Both the position numbers and the translations under genes were made by a program. Positions 7,431 through 16,671 of a stretch of 45,258 nt of DNA are shown here, piece after piece (positions within the stretch are counted from its first letter, which is position 1; every line of letters begins with the position of its first letter). The stretch is from Anaeromusa acidaminophila DSM 3853 (GTDB lineage: Bacteria > Bacillota > Negativicutes > Anaeromusales > Anaeromusaceae): NCBI RefSeq assembly GCF_000374545.1, contig NZ_KB894608.1, positions 1 to 45,258 on the forward strand, read 5' to 3'. The notes under the pieces were generated by a model. The model was not told the origin of the DNA. It was given only the letters and a program-made list of their open reading frames with translations, and searched no databases.

Positions 7431-9032
7431 ATGACACAAGCATTGGCCGCGGAGAGCAAACGGCGACGCACGTTCGCCATCATCTCTCACCCGGATGCCG
7501 GTAAAACAACCTTAACGGAAAAACTCCTCTTATACGGAGGCGCTATTCACTTGGCCGGTTCGGTCAAATCCCGCAAGGCGCAGCGCCACGCCGTATCGGA
7601 CTGGATGGAGATCGAAAAGCAGCGCGGAATTTCCGTTACCTCCAGCGTTATGCAGTTCGACTATGACGGTTTCCGCATTAATATCCTCGACACCCCTGGT
7701 CACCAAGATTTCAGCGAAGATACCTACCGTACGCTGATGGCCGTAGACAGCGCCGTCATGCTCATCGACGTAGCTAAGGGCGTAGAGCCCCAAACAATCA
7801 AGCTCTTCAAGGTCTGCCGTCAGAGGGGCATTCCCATCTTTACCTTCGTCAACAAGCTGGACCGCCATGGCAAGCATCCGATGGATTTAATGGAAGAAAT
7901 CGAAAAGGTGCTGGGTATCCAAAGCTATCCCATGAACTGGCCCATCGGCATTGAAGGCGACTACAAAGGCGTCTACAACCGGCGCGAGCGTCAGATTGAA
8001 CTGTTCCAGGAAGACGGCACTCATGGTCAATGGGCGCTGCCGTCCAGCAAAGGCAGTGTTGACGACCCGGCTTTTACCGAAGTCATTGGCGAAGAAACGC
8101 ATCGCACGCTTTGCGAGGAAATTGAGCTTTTAGACACCGCCGGCGAAGCCTTCGACATGGAACGCGTCCAAAAAGGCGAGCTGACTCCTATCTTTTTCGG
8201 CAGCGCCATGAGCAATTTCGGCGTGCAGCCGTTTCTAGAAGAATTCCTGCGCCTAGCTCCCGAGCCTGCTCCGCGTCGTTCTTCCGACGGCGTCGTACAG
8301 CCTACGGAAGAAGAGTTTTCCGCTTTCGTTTTCAAAATCCAGGCCAACATGAATCCCGCCCACCGGGATCGTCTGGCCTTTATCCGCATTGTTTCGGGTC
8401 ATTTCGGCCGAGGCATGACGGTGAACCACTCCCGCAGCGGCAAACCGGTCAAGCTCTCGCAGCCGCAGCAATTTTTGGCGCAGGACCGCACCATTATTGA
8501 AGAAGCATGGCCTGGCGACATTGTAGGCCTCTTTGACCCGGGAGTTTTTGGCATTGGCGATACCCTTTCGGTCAACCGCAGCAGCGACTTCGCCTTTGCG
8601 GACTTTCCGATTTTCCCGCCGGAGCGCTTTTGCCGCGTCCAACCCAAGGACACGATGAAACGCAAGCAATTTTTAAAAGGCATTACCCAGCTCACCCAAG
8701 AGGGCGCTGTACAGCTGTTCCAACAAGACGACGCCCTAGCGGAAAGCTATGTCGTCGGCGCTGTCGGCCAGCTGCAGTTTGAAGTGCTGGAATACCGCCT
8801 TAAAAACGAATACGGCTGTACTATTTTAATGCAGCCGCTGCCTTACGAGCACGCCCGCTGGCTCGATGCCGGCAGCCAAGATGTGACCACCTTCAAAGGC
8901 ATTGACCGCGCTATGATCGTGCGCGATGCCAAAGACCGCAAAGTGGCGCTGTTCCAAAGCGACTGGGCTCTGCGCTGGTCTGAAGACAACAATCCGAAAA
9001 TCGGCTTTTTGCTTTCGCCGCCAGAGCTGTAG
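7431..9032 (+). CDS. prfC: Peptide chain release factor 3 (RF3)
   Basis: The protein is 533 residues, the usual RF3 length. It is a translational GTPase that removes RF1 or RF2 from the ribosome after peptide release and takes part in quality control. The G1 motif is HPDAGKTTLTEK, the RF3/EF-G-type switch follows (RGISVTSSVMQF), G3 is DTPGHQDF and G4 is NKLDR. The C-terminal beta-barrel domains carry the RF3 signature VGAVGQLQFEVLEYRLKNEY. The start is the ATG at 7431 with GGAGG ten bases upstream; an upstream in-frame start at 7398 lacks a binding site. A DeoR gene follows three bases after its stop. Confidence 0.97.
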   Translation: MTQALAAESKRRRTFAIISHPDAGKTTLTEKLLLYGGAIHLAGSVKSRKAQRHAVSDWMEIEKQRGISVTSSVMQFDYDGFRINILDTPGHQDFSEDTYRTLMAVDSAVMLIDVAKGVEPQTIKLFKVCRQRGIPIFTFVNKLDRHGKHPMDLMEEIEKVLGIQSYPMNWPIGIEGDYKGVYNRRERQIELFQEDGTHGQWALPSSKGSVDDPAFTEVIGEETHRTLCEEIELLDTAGEAFDMERVQKGELTPIFFGSAMSNFGVQPFLEEFLRLAPEPAPRRSSDGVVQPTEEEFSAFVFKIQANMNPAHRDRLAFIRIVSGHFGRGMTVNHSRSGKPVKLSQPQQFLAQDRTIIEEAWPGDIVGLFDPGVFGIGDTLSVNRSSDFAFADFPIFPPERFCRVQPKDTMKRKQFLKGITQLTQEGAVQLFQQDDALAESYVVGAVGQLQFEVLEYRLKNEYGCTILMQPLPYEHARWLDAGSQDVTTFKGIDRAMIVRDAKDRKVALFQSDWALRWSEDNNPKIGFLLSPPEL

Positions 9033-9035
9033 GCC

Positions 9036-9803
9036 ATGAACATCAATCGACGCAAAGAAATCCTCAACCTGCTCCTGCAGCACGGCTCTGTCAAGGTTTC
9101 CGTCCTGGCGGAACGCTTTGCCGTCAACGACGTCACCATTCGCCGGGATCTTAAATATCTAGCGGAAAAGCACGGCGTCACCCTCACCTACGGAGGCGCT
9201 TTTATCGACACGCCCTCCAGCACCTACCCCATTGCCGAGCTGACCCTTGCAGCCAAAAGGCGGCAGCAGTACGAAGAAAAGCAAGTCATCGCCCGCAAGG
9301 CGGCGGCGCTCATCGAAAACGGCGATACCATCGCCCTGAACGCAGGCAGTACGGTGGAATACGTCCTAGATTACCTGCCTTCGGCGGTGCAACGCCTCAA
9401 CGTACTGACCCTCTCTTTGGGCGTTGCCGTTAAGGCTAGTTCCCTGCCGCAGGCCACGTTATTTCTGCCTGGCGGCAAAGTCCGTCCGGAATCTACGGAG
9501 ATGTGCGGCAGTGAAACCGAACGGTTTTTGCGCCAGTTCAATGTGGACAAGGTGTTCTTCGGCGCGGCGGCGGTCCACCTCAAACGCGGCGTCACGCATC
9601 CCGTACCGGAAGAAGTCACAACGAACCGACTGATTTTGGATATCGCCGCCAAGCGCTACTTGGTCTGCGACTCCAGCAAATTTGACGGTGTCTCGCTGCA
9701 GCATATTGCAGACTTGTCCTTTTTCGACGCCATCATTGCTGACGATAAGCTGCCTGAAAGCTACCGCACTTACTGCCAGCTTAACGGCATCACGATTCTA
9801 TAA
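9036..9803 (+). CDS. DeoR/GlpR-family transcriptional regulator
   Basis: The protein is 255 residues. The N-terminal DeoR winged helix (about 1-57) shows RRKEILNLLLQHGSVKV and the recognition helix VNDVTIRRDLKYLAEK. The C-terminal sugar-phosphate sensor domain (about 75-230) has NAGSTVEYVLDYL, the phosphate-binding turn of the isomerase-like fold, and the late CDSSKF. Members usually repress sugar or nucleoside genes and release DNA on binding a phosphorylated sugar. No sugar operon adjoins it, so its target is unknown. It is translated three bases after prfC and shares its terminator, a pairing with no obvious functional logic. Confidence 0.9.
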   Translation: MNINRRKEILNLLLQHGSVKVSVLAERFAVNDVTIRRDLKYLAEKHGVTLTYGGAFIDTPSSTYPIAELTLAAKRRQQYEEKQVIARKAAALIENGDTIALNAGSTVEYVLDYLPSAVQRLNVLTLSLGVAVKASSLPQATLFLPGGKVRPESTEMCGSETERFLRQFNVDKVFFGAAAVHLKRGVTHPVPEEVTTNRLILDIAAKRYLVCDSSKFDGVSLQHIADLSFFDAIIADDKLPESYRTYCQLNGITIL

Positions 9804-9827
9804 TATTTTCTAAAACTTGATACTGCA

Positions 9828-9875
9828 GAAGGCAATTGACAGCAATCACATGCTGTCAATTGCCTTCTCTTTTTA
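9828..9875 (+). terminator. Terminator of the prfC-deoR operon
   Basis: A perfect 16-bp stem GAAGGCAATTGACAGC / GCTGTCAATTGCCTTC with an 8-base loop is followed by TCTTTTT. Confidence 0.9.
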
Positions 9876-10003
9876 TGCCGCATTCCTCACAGACAGCCAC
9901 TGTGCATCTCCCCGAGCCGCGTCTTTTCATCTCGTACAGACGCTTCTCTTTTTCTCTCCGAAACAAACTTTTCTCTTGTATACAAAAGATTTCTCTTGTT
10001 CTC

Positions 10004-10032
10004 TTGACTTTTCTCAGGTATTTCTATATCAT
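10004..10032 (+). promoter_or_regulatory. Probable promoter upstream of the HD-GYP gene
   Basis: TTGACT (10004-10009) and TATCAT (10027-10032) are spaced by 17 bases. Confidence 0.45.
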
Positions 10033-10084
10033 TATTTTCAATTTAAAAGTTATGTTATTATATCCTCACATTTTAGATGCACAA

Positions 10085-10121
10085 GCTAATGATCTTTCTA
10101 GTCATTGGCTTCTTCTTTTTT
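10085..10121 (+). terminator. Possible attenuator hairpin
   Basis: GCTAATGA (10085-10092) pairs with TCATTGGC (10102-10109), followed by TTCTTCTTTTTT. With the promoter at 10004 this would give an 80-base leader transcript. The stem is short, so the call is tentative. Confidence 0.3.
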
Positions 10122-10259
10122 ATCGTCTCGTAGACTACATAACTTGTTGATTTTCTCTTGTTTATTAATTTCTTTTTACAAATCCTGAGCCACTCCAATT
10201 GTATGTTATTATAATTTCAAAACGATTCTCTTTCGATTTCACATAAAGGAGGCTTCCAC

Positions 10260-11213
10260 ATGCTCCCTCACCCTATATCGCAGCCAATGCTGCCTGACAG
10301 CATCTTAGACGGCTTTCCCTGCCCTATTATCAAAATTGACCGAGACTTTCGCTTGCTGTATCACAATCCTGCAGCCTGCCGCTTACACGGTCCTGTACCG
10401 GAAACAACGCCGACGCCGCGTTGCTATGAATGGCTCAAGTTAAGCCAGCGCTGTCCGCACTGTCCTGTGGAACAGGCATTCCAAAACGGCCAGCCCTCTA
10501 CGAATCAAAAGTGCTCTGTAACCTCAGACCATCGCCTGGTTCGCCTTGAACAAACGGCCATTCCCGTCTATGACGCCCAAGGAAACATTGAATATGTTTT
10601 AGAAATTGACCTGGATACTACGCCGTTAATGACGCTCCAATGGGATTATGAAGTTGATTTTGTACAAACCATGTTCGCCTTTGCAGAGCTAATTGAAAAA
10701 CGCGACATCTACACCGGACGCCATTCGGAAAATACCCGCGCCGTTGCGCTCGAACTGGGGCGCTCTCTTGGGCTGGACACAGCGCAATTGGACGATTTAT
10801 CCACCATAGCGCTGCTTCATGATATCGGCAAAGTCGGCATCCCGGAAACCATCCTTCTGAAAAAAGGGCCTCTTAGCGCCGAAGAACGACAACAAATCGA
10901 AACGCACTCGCAACTCGGTCACGACGTGCTTTGCAAAATTAACCGTTTTCAAAAAATCGCCAACTGCATTCTCTGCCACCACGAATGGTTTAACGGGCAA
11001 GGCTATCCGGAGGGCCTGCAAGGCGAGGAAATCCCTTGGTTATCGCGTATTCTCAGCGTCGCCGACGTCTTTGAAGCTTTGACGGCGGACCGCATTTACC
11101 GTCCGGCTCTTCCCCGCGAAAAAGCGCTAGAGATCATCAATAACGGCAGCGGCAGCCAATTCGATCCGCAGGTAGTTGACGCCTTACTGCAGCTTAACGC
11201 AGAAAGCCCTTGA
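10260..11213 (+). CDS. PAS/HD-GYP cyclic-di-GMP phosphodiesterase
   Basis: The protein is 317 residues and soluble. A PAS domain (about 12-120) contains a cysteine set CYEW...CPHCP of the type seen in redox- or metal-responsive PAS domains. The HD-GYP domain (about 135-310) has the metal pair LLHDIGKVGIPE, the second His region THSQLGHD, HHEWFNGQGYPEGL (the GYP motif, with Asn where Asp is usual) and ADVFEALTADRIYRP. HD-GYP enzymes hydrolyse c-di-GMP to pGpG or GMP, and key residues are present. AAAGGAGG precedes the ATG. It is the first gene before the chemoreceptor, 211 bases away across a repeat, so co-transcription is uncertain. Confidence 0.9.
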   Translation: MLPHPISQPMLPDSILDGFPCPIIKIDRDFRLLYHNPAACRLHGPVPETTPTPRCYEWLKLSQRCPHCPVEQAFQNGQPSTNQKCSVTSDHRLVRLEQTAIPVYDAQGNIEYVLEIDLDTTPLMTLQWDYEVDFVQTMFAFAELIEKRDIYTGRHSENTRAVALELGRSLGLDTAQLDDLSTIALLHDIGKVGIPETILLKKGPLSAEERQQIETHSQLGHDVLCKINRFQKIANCILCHHEWFNGQGYPEGLQGEEIPWLSRILSVADVFEALTADRIYRPALPREKALEIINNGSGSQFDPQVVDALLQLNAESP

Positions 11214-11277
11214 AATTAACGTTCCTCGGAAAACCATGGGAACCTCTGGTTTAATGAGCACGCCAAGCAAAGAGAGA

Positions 11278-11361
11278 ACTTTTTTCGCCAGACAAGAAAG
11301 AAAACGCAGGCATAGCGGCGCTATGCCGAGGCTTTCTGACGATGTATGACGGAAAAAGAGC
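11278..11361 (+). repeat. Dispersed repeat R2, copy a
   Basis: An 84-base element with the central hairpin GGCATAG (11309-11315) / CTATGCC (11321-11327), flanked by GAAAG and CTTTC arms. It matches 39358-39446 at roughly four of five positions. Here the outer arm is damaged (CCAGAC against GTATGA). The segment after it (11384-11398, AAAGCAGTGGTTCCT) also recurs at 37176-37190. Confidence 0.7.
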
Positions 11362-11424
11362 CTCTTTGATGGGAGTTGCGCATAAAGCAGTGGTTCCTAA
11401 AGAGAAAAAGGGAGGCACTACATA

Positions 11425-13116
11425 ATGAATCGTTTTCCTCTCGTAGCCCAAATTGTCGGCATCATTGTTTTGATTGTGGCATTGATGACTGGCGTTGTAA
11501 GCTACACCTATTATCATCTCCGCGCCGTGGGCGCCGAAGCACAGCAAGTCATTGAAACCGACGCGATGGACATGGTGTTGGCAAAAGACGCCCACACCCA
11601 ATTTACCAGGGCGCTTTTAGACATGCGGGGCTTTTTGACCTATGCTGACGGCATGGATACCTATGAAAAAGGCTATCGCGCCAACATCCAGACAAGCTAC
11701 CAAATCATGACCGACTACACCTCGAAGGTGCAAAATCCCGCCCTGCACAGTAAAGGGGCGGAAGTGCAAAAGCTGATTGGCGATTATCTCAAACTAGGCA
11801 ACCAAGTCATTGCCGCCAAACGCAGCAACGCAGCGAATATGACGCAATTAACAACGCAAGGTCGAAATCTGGTGGCTGCCATCGACAAAGGCTTTGTAGA
11901 CTTGTCGGAAGTCCAAAAGAAAGAACTTCTGACCCAAACAGCCGCTATGAAGAGCGACGTCCAAGCCCGTTCCAACAATGCTCTTTTAGTCACTGCTGTC
12001 ATTCTTCTATTTTCTTTGGCTCTCGGCATTTGGTACAGCCGCCAACTGGCAGCTCCCGTCAAGGAACTGCAACGCTTGATGGCGGAAGCCAGCAAAGGCA
12101 ATCTGACCATCCGCTCGTCTAACCAGGCGGCTGATGAAATCGGCCAGCTTAGCCAATCCTTCAACACCATGATCGAAGGCCAGATGCGCATCGTCAAAGA
12201 TGTTTCCACCAGCGCCGTCGAGCTTTCCGCCGCCTCCGAAGAACTGGCGGCTTCGTCAGAGCAGGTTTCCGGCGCTGCCAACAGCATTGCCAACGATATT
12301 CAGCAGGTAGCTTCCTCGATGAGCGACGCCGCCAAAACGAGTATGGAAACCTCGCAGGTGCTTGTAGAATTATCCTCGCTCATTCAAATTGCCAAAGACA
12401 AAGCGCATTCGGCCAGCGACAAATCGGAAATTACCATGGCCACCGCCAAAGACGGCAAGGATACCATCAACAACGCCATGCAAAGCATGAACACGATTCA
12501 TGCCAAAACCATCGAAGCCGAACGGGTCATTACGCTGCTCAACGATTATTCCCAGCAAATCGGCAGCATCAATGAAACCATTACTAGCATCGCCAAGCAA
12601 ACGAATCTGTTAGCTCTGAATGCCGCTATCGAAGCGGCGCGAGCCGGCGAATCCGGTCGCGGTTTTGCTGTTGTCGCCGAAGAGGTTCGCAAACTGGCGG
12701 AACAATCCAATACGGAAGCGGATAATATTTCTCACCTCATTACTAAAATCACCGACAATACGCAAAATGCCGTTTTCGCCATGAAACAAAGCCTGCAGGA
12801 AGTGGAAACCGGCGTTACCGCCGTGACCGCAGCGGAACAGTCTTTGGAGCACATCATGGCCGCCGTCATCGAGACAGTGGAAGACGTCGACGGCATTGCC
12901 AAAATTACCAACGCGGAAATCGCTTCGTCCGATAAAATCATTCAACTTATTGAAAACGTCGCTAATGACATCGAAAGCACGGAACGAGAAACGCAGTCCG
13001 TTGCCGCCGCCATCCAGGAAGTTACAGCTACTGTCGAAACCATCGCCTCCACTTCGGAGGAAACCAGCGCTATGTCCCAAAGTCTTCAAAACAACATTAT
13101 CGTTTTCCAGATTTAA
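11425..13116 (+). CDS. Methyl-accepting chemotaxis protein
   Basis: The protein is 563 residues. TM1 (about 9-30) is followed by a four-helix-bundle sensor (about 35-185, 4HB_MCP type), TM2 (about 188-207), HAMP (208-262, PVKELQRLM to [10 protein letters not shown]) and the signalling domain. The receptor tip is intact: [40 protein letters not shown] read in two overlapping halves. Transmembrane receptors of this class control CheA. No CheA, CheW or CheY gene is near; instead a STAS gene follows 27 bases downstream. GGGAGG lies about ten bases before the ATG. The ligand is unknown. Confidence 0.95.
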   Translation: MNRFPLVAQIVGIIVLIVALMTGVVSYTYYHLRAVGAEAQQVIETDAMDMVLAKDAHTQFTRALLDMRGFLTYADGMDTYEKGYRANIQTSYQIMTDYTSKVQNPALHSKGAEVQKLIGDYLKLGNQVIAAKRSNAANMTQLTTQGRNLVAAIDKGFVDLSEVQKKELLTQTAAMKSDVQARSNNALLVTAVILLFSLALGIWYSRQLAAPVKELQRLMAEASKGNLTIRSSNQAADEIGQLSQSFNTMIEGQMRIVKDVSTSAVELSAASEELAASSEQVSGAANSIANDIQQVASSMSDAAKTSMETSQVLVELSSLIQIAKDKAHSASDKSEITMATAKDGKDTINNAMQSMNTIHAKTIEAERVITLLNDYSQQIGSINETITSIAKQTNLLALNAAIEAARAGESGRGFAVVAEEVRKLAEQSNTEADNISHLITKITDNTQNAVFAMKQSLQEVETGVTAVTAAEQSLEHIMAAVIETVEDVDGIAKITNAEIASSDKIIQLIENVANDIESTERETQSVAAAIQEVTATVETIASTSEETSAMSQSLQNNIIVFQI

Positions 13117-13143
13117 TTTAATAGTGAAAGGAAGATTCCCGCC

Positions 13144-13449
13144 ATGGAACATACCTTAACAACCAACGGAAATCAAGCCATTCTCTCTTTAACCGGCAAG
13201 CTATACGTACATGACGCCGGCATTATTCGCGACGCCATGATCGAAAAAATCGAGACCGGTCACCATCACCTGACAATGAACCTAGCTGGCGTGACCTACA
13301 TCGACAGCTCCGGTCTGGGCGTGCTGGTCACGTTGCACAAAATGACCCAGGAAAAAAACGGCTCTCTTACCTTAATAGGCGTCCAGGGCATGGTCAAAGA
13401 ACTGTTGCAGCGCACTCGTCTGGATAAGGTGCTGCATCTGGAAAGCTAA
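13144..13449 (+). CDS. STAS-domain anti-sigma factor antagonist
   Basis: The protein is 101 residues and consists of one STAS domain. The phosphorylation loop VTYIDSSGLGVLV is intact, with Ser55/Ser56 following Asp54. In SpoIIAA/RsbV proteins one such serine is phosphorylated by an RsbW-type kinase, and the unphosphorylated form binds a partner. The next gene encodes both a PP2C phosphatase and an RsbW-like ATPase domain, so this protein is its likely substrate. AAAGGAAG precedes the ATG, 27 bases after the chemoreceptor stop. Confidence 0.9.
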   Translation: MEHTLTTNGNQAILSLTGKLYVHDAGIIRDAMIEKIETGHHHLTMNLAGVTYIDSSGLGVLVTLHKMTQEKNGSLTLIGVQGMVKELLQRTRLDKVLHLES

Positions 13450-13498
13450 GCAGCTGATACTGGCTTCACACTTTCTCACACAAAAGGAGTCCTTGTTC

Positions 13499-15439
13499 AT
13501 GAACCACGGAGAGCTTAGCCCGTTGCAGGTCATCTTTCAGCACATGCCAACCCTAGCTTGGATGAAAGATAGAGAAGGGCGCTTTTTAGAAGTCAATACC
13601 GCCTTTACCCGCTTCTGCCACAAAAGCCCTGCTGAAATTTTAGGCAAAACCGTTCACGACATTATGCCCGCTTTTTTAAGCACTGTCTATGAATCGCTGG
13701 ATACGGCGGTCCTGCAATCACGCATGCCCCAAAGCCGGGATCATATATATCGGGAAAATCGCGCCGGCAGCAATTGGTTTGACACCCAAATCATTCCTAT
13801 CTTCCATCGAAACGGCAGCCTTTGCGGCACCATCGGTTTTTCCCGTAAAATCTCCCGACGCAAGCAATTGGAGCTAAAGCTGGAAAATCAACAGCAATTT
13901 TTACGAACCATGATGGACAGTATCCCGGATATTCTTGTCTTCAAAGACCTGCAGTGTCAGGTTCTGGGCTGTAATAAATCTTGCCGCGAATTATTGTACG
14001 GTGTTGAACAGGAACAAGACGTTATTGGCAAAACTAGCTGGGACATCCTGAAAGATACCCAACTGGCGGAAAACTGCCTTAAGAAAGACTATGAGGCGCT
14101 GCTGCTGAACCAGCCTGTCAAAGTAGAGGAGCAATATACCTTAGTCAACGGCAGCGTCATTGACGTGGAAACCTTGAAAACGCCCTACCACGACAAAGAA
14201 GGCTATGTTACCGGCTTGATCGCCATCTCCCGGGACATCACCGAACGCAAGCGCTATGAACAGGAGCTGCGCTGCCGCGAGCAGCAGACCTTGAAAGAAC
14301 TGCACCTAGCCGCTCAAGTGCAGCAGGACACTTTGCCGGATGCCTTGTCCTTGCCGGAACTGCGTGTGAATACGCTCTTTTTGCCTTATCATACGGTAAG
14401 CGGTGATCTTTTTAACTACAAATGGTTCGCCCCGGAAAAAACGCTGCGCGGCTACATGGTCGACGTCAGCGGCCATGGCGTAGCTACGGCTCTGCAGACG
14501 GCTTCTTTGAAAATGCTGCTAGACACGCGTCTGCTTACTGGTGAAAGCATCACCGAGGACCATTTTGAGCTCATTAACCAACGCATTAAGCAATATCTTC
14601 ATGAAGACGCCTTCGCTGGCATCGCCTACTTCGAATTTGATCTGCAAAAATCGCTGCTTACCTTTATTTCCGGCGGAATTAATTTCTATCTTGCCGCCAA
14701 TGAAAGCCGCTGCTCTTTAATTCCCGTCAGCAGCCGTTTTCTAGGCATCTTTGACGACATTGACATGCAGACCGTCACTCGTCCTTTAAAAGCAGGCGAG
14801 GTCTACTGCATCATGAGCGACGGCGTTTCCGATTTAATGGAGCTTCATGGCTTACAAGCGCAACCTGGCTTATCCGGCTATACGCGCTGGCTTGAAACAC
14901 TGTCGCAAAAGCCGGAACGCAGCGACGATTTCTCTGCGGTGGTTCTGGAGATTAATCAATTACCCGGTCAATTGCGCCTGCCTTGCATCCAGACGCAGCA
15001 AGATCTCTCTCGGGCGCAAACAGCGATTCATGAGTATGTAACAAGCTGCGCGCCGGAAGGAGAAGCCGCTTTCCTTGAAGTAGCCGCCAACGAAGCCTTG
15101 AACAACGGCTTTTTAGCGGGTCAACGCGTTTCTTTGCGTATGCGCCGCTGCGGCAATCGCCTGAGTATACGCGTCAAAGACGACGGGCCTGGTTTTGACG
15201 CTCGCAGCCTCTTAAGCAAACTGCAAAACACCAGCCCGGAAGCTTGGTACGACGAGTTGGGTCTCCACGACCATGGCCGCGGTATTTTCTTGATGCATTC
15301 GGCCTGTGATCGCTTGGCTTACAACGCCAAAGGAAATGAAGTGCTGCTTCTGCGCAAATTCTCGACGCCGGCGCTTGAAAACAAGGAAGCCGAAACACAA
15401 AGCAATAGGGACCCAGAAAATACCAAAGGAGTTCTTTAA
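13499..15439 (+). CDS. PAS-PAS-PP2C phosphatase-HATPase partner-switching regulator
   Basis: The protein is 646 residues. I use the ATG at 13499, nine bases after AGGAG; a TTG two codons earlier is possible. Two PAS domains (about 8-120 and 130-253) precede a short coiled coil, a SpoIIE/RsbU PP2C domain (about 270-485; SGDLF, DVSGHG, MSDGVSD and a late DD carry the metal-binding Asp residues) and an RsbW-like HATPase domain (about 500-622; EVAANEALNNG, DDGPGFD, HGRGIFLM). One polypeptide thus combines a phosphatase and a serine kinase for a STAS protein, as in HsbR of Pseudomonas. PAS input should set the phosphorylation state of the STAS protein 50 bases upstream. No sigma factor gene is nearby. 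Confidence 0.92.
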   Translation: MNHGELSPLQVIFQHMPTLAWMKDREGRFLEVNTAFTRFCHKSPAEILGKTVHDIMPAFLSTVYESLDTAVLQSRMPQSRDHIYRENRAGSNWFDTQIIPIFHRNGSLCGTIGFSRKISRRKQLELKLENQQQFLRTMMDSIPDILVFKDLQCQVLGCNKSCRELLYGVEQEQDVIGKTSWDILKDTQLAENCLKKDYEALLLNQPVKVEEQYTLVNGSVIDVETLKTPYHDKEGYVTGLIAISRDITERKRYEQELRCREQQTLKELHLAAQVQQDTLPDALSLPELRVNTLFLPYHTVSGDLFNYKWFAPEKTLRGYMVDVSGHGVATALQTASLKMLLDTRLLTGESITEDHFELINQRIKQYLHEDAFAGIAYFEFDLQKSLLTFISGGINFYLAANESRCSLIPVSSRFLGIFDDIDMQTVTRPLKAGEVYCIMSDGVSDLMELHGLQAQPGLSGYTRWLETLSQKPERSDDFSAVVLEINQLPGQLRLPCIQTQQDLSRAQTAIHEYVTSCAPEGEAAFLEVAANEALNNGFLAGQRVSLRMRRCGNRLSIRVKDDGPGFDARSLLSKLQNTSPEAWYDELGLHDHGRGIFLMHSACDRLAYNAKGNEVLLLRKFSTPALENKEAETQSNRDPENTKGVL

Positions 15440-15465
15440 GGTTACGCTTTTCTATGAATCTTTCG

Positions 15466-15492
15466 GCCCGCTTAAGCGGGCTTTTATTTTTT
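15466..15492 (+). terminator. Terminator of the signalling operon
   Basis: The stem GCCCGCTTAAGCGGGC is followed by TTTTATTTTTT. Confidence 0.9.
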
Positions 15493-15546
15493 GCCTACTT
15501 TTGTGTCGGTTTATTTCTGATTTTTGTCGTTTTATAGTATATTCGT

Positions 15547-15575
15547 GTTGACTTCAGAAAGTTCTGTCGTAAAAT
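15547..15575 (+). promoter_or_regulatory. Possible promoter of the HAD gene
   Basis: TTGACT and TAAAAT are about 16 bases apart, with the small dyad CAGAA-AG-TTCTG between them as a possible operator. A stem GAAAAGCGG / CCGCTTTTC lies between this and the start codon. Confidence 0.35.
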
Positions 15576-15678
15576 AAAATAAAGAGCTTCTTGAAGTTGT
15601 TTATTTTTACCTATTTATCGAAAAGCGGAACGCGCGCCGCTTTTCCTAAAAAACCACAGAGAATGGAGATATGTGGCT

Positions 15679-16518
15679 ATGATGAACGACATGGAACGCT
15701 TGCACAATCTGAAGTATTTCGCCTTGGACATGGACGGCACTATTTATCTGGGACAAAAGCTGCTGCCAGGAGCCTTGGACTTCTTGCAGTACCTGAAGGA
15801 CAGCGGGCGCAAGCATCTATTTTTGACCAACAATTCTTCAAAACACAAGCACAGCTATGTGGAAAAGCTGCAAAAGCTAGGCATCAACGCAACTGACAAA
15901 GAGGTCATGACCTCTGGTGAGGCGACCGCTCTCTACTTACAGGCTAAAAATATGAATCGAGTCTACCTTTTGGGAACGCCGGACCTGGAGGATGAATTTC
16001 GCCAGCATGGTCTGACGCTGACCTGCGACAAGCCTGCCTGCGTCGTCCTCGGCTTTGACCAAACGCTAACCTACGCCAAGCTCACCGAAGCCTGCCACCT
16101 GCTGCGAGAAGGGGTCCCTTTTATCGCCACGCATCCGGACATCAACTGTCCTACCAATGAGCGTTCCGGTTATCTTCCTGACACCGGCGCGATGCTCAAG
16201 CTCATTGAGGCATCTACCGGCGTAACGCCACAGCTCATTATCGGTAAACCCCACCAAGAAATCATTAATGTCCTCATGTCCGCCTTGCATTGCACCAGAG
16301 AAGAAACCGCCATGGTCGGCGACCGTCTCTATACGGATATTCAGCTGGCTACCAACAGCGGCATCTGCGGTGTTCTCGTCCTCAGCGGCGAATCCACCCG
16401 CAGCGACATAGCCGCCAGCAGCGCTAAACCGACTTTCGTCTTTGAAAATGTCGGCGACCTAGCCAACGCCTTGCGTACGGCCGATGCCGCGTTGGGTAAA
16501 ACGCCTGTGCTAGTATAA
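15679..16518 (+). CDS. HAD-IIA sugar-phosphate phosphatase, NagD-like
   Basis: The protein is 279 residues. The HAD motifs are all present: motif I FALDMDGTIYLG (nucleophile and acid Asp), motif II FLTNNSS, Lys in IIGKPHQE and motif IV MVGDRLYTDIQLA. The large cap between motifs II and III is of the C2a type typical of NagD, AraL and p-nitrophenyl phosphatases. These enzymes dephosphorylate nucleotides or sugar phosphates in the cytoplasm. I take the ATG at 15679, ten bases after GGAG; a GTG at 15673 and the next ATG at 15682 are alternatives. It is a single-gene unit between terminators. Confidence 0.88.
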   Translation: MMNDMERLHNLKYFALDMDGTIYLGQKLLPGALDFLQYLKDSGRKHLFLTNNSSKHKHSYVEKLQKLGINATDKEVMTSGEATALYLQAKNMNRVYLLGTPDLEDEFRQHGLTLTCDKPACVVLGFDQTLTYAKLTEACHLLREGVPFIATHPDINCPTNERSGYLPDTGAMLKLIEASTGVTPQLIIGKPHQEIINVLMSALHCTREETAMVGDRLYTDIQLATNSGICGVLVLSGESTRSDIAASSAKPTFVFENVGDLANALRTADAALGKTPVLV

Positions 16519-16554
16519 GAAATACGGAACAAGAATCGTACCGAGATTACAAGC

Positions 16555-16592
16555 AGACGCCGCGGTCTTTAAGACGGGCGTCTTTTGCTTTT
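16555..16592 (+). terminator. Terminator of the HAD phosphatase gene
   Basis: AGACGCC (16555-16561) pairs with GGCGTCT (16577-16583), with a further GTCTT/AAGAC inside, followed by TTTGCTTTTT. A short R1 fragment (GAACAAGAATCGTACCGAG) precedes it near 16528. Confidence 0.75.
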
Positions 16593-16671
16593 TCAGCAGG
16601 AACCTCTCATTCCGCAGCGAAATAGAAATTACTGGACACCGCAGTTTACCGTGAAAGGAGTCAAAACTAAA

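Larger units (their letters stand above)
9876..10259. other. AT-rich upstream region of the HD-GYP gene
   Basis: I see no gene. A promoter at 10004-10032, a weak terminator-like hairpin at 10085-10121 and a second -10-like TATAAT at 10210-10215 suggest either a leader with attenuation or two stacked promoters. GTTATTAT occurs twice (near 10052 and 10204). Confidence 0.45.

Noticed and set aside
9817-10150. Two overlapping plus-strand frames of 90-104 codons downstream of deoR
   Set aside because: They begin inside the terminator and run through AT-rich promoter sequence with no ribosome binding site.
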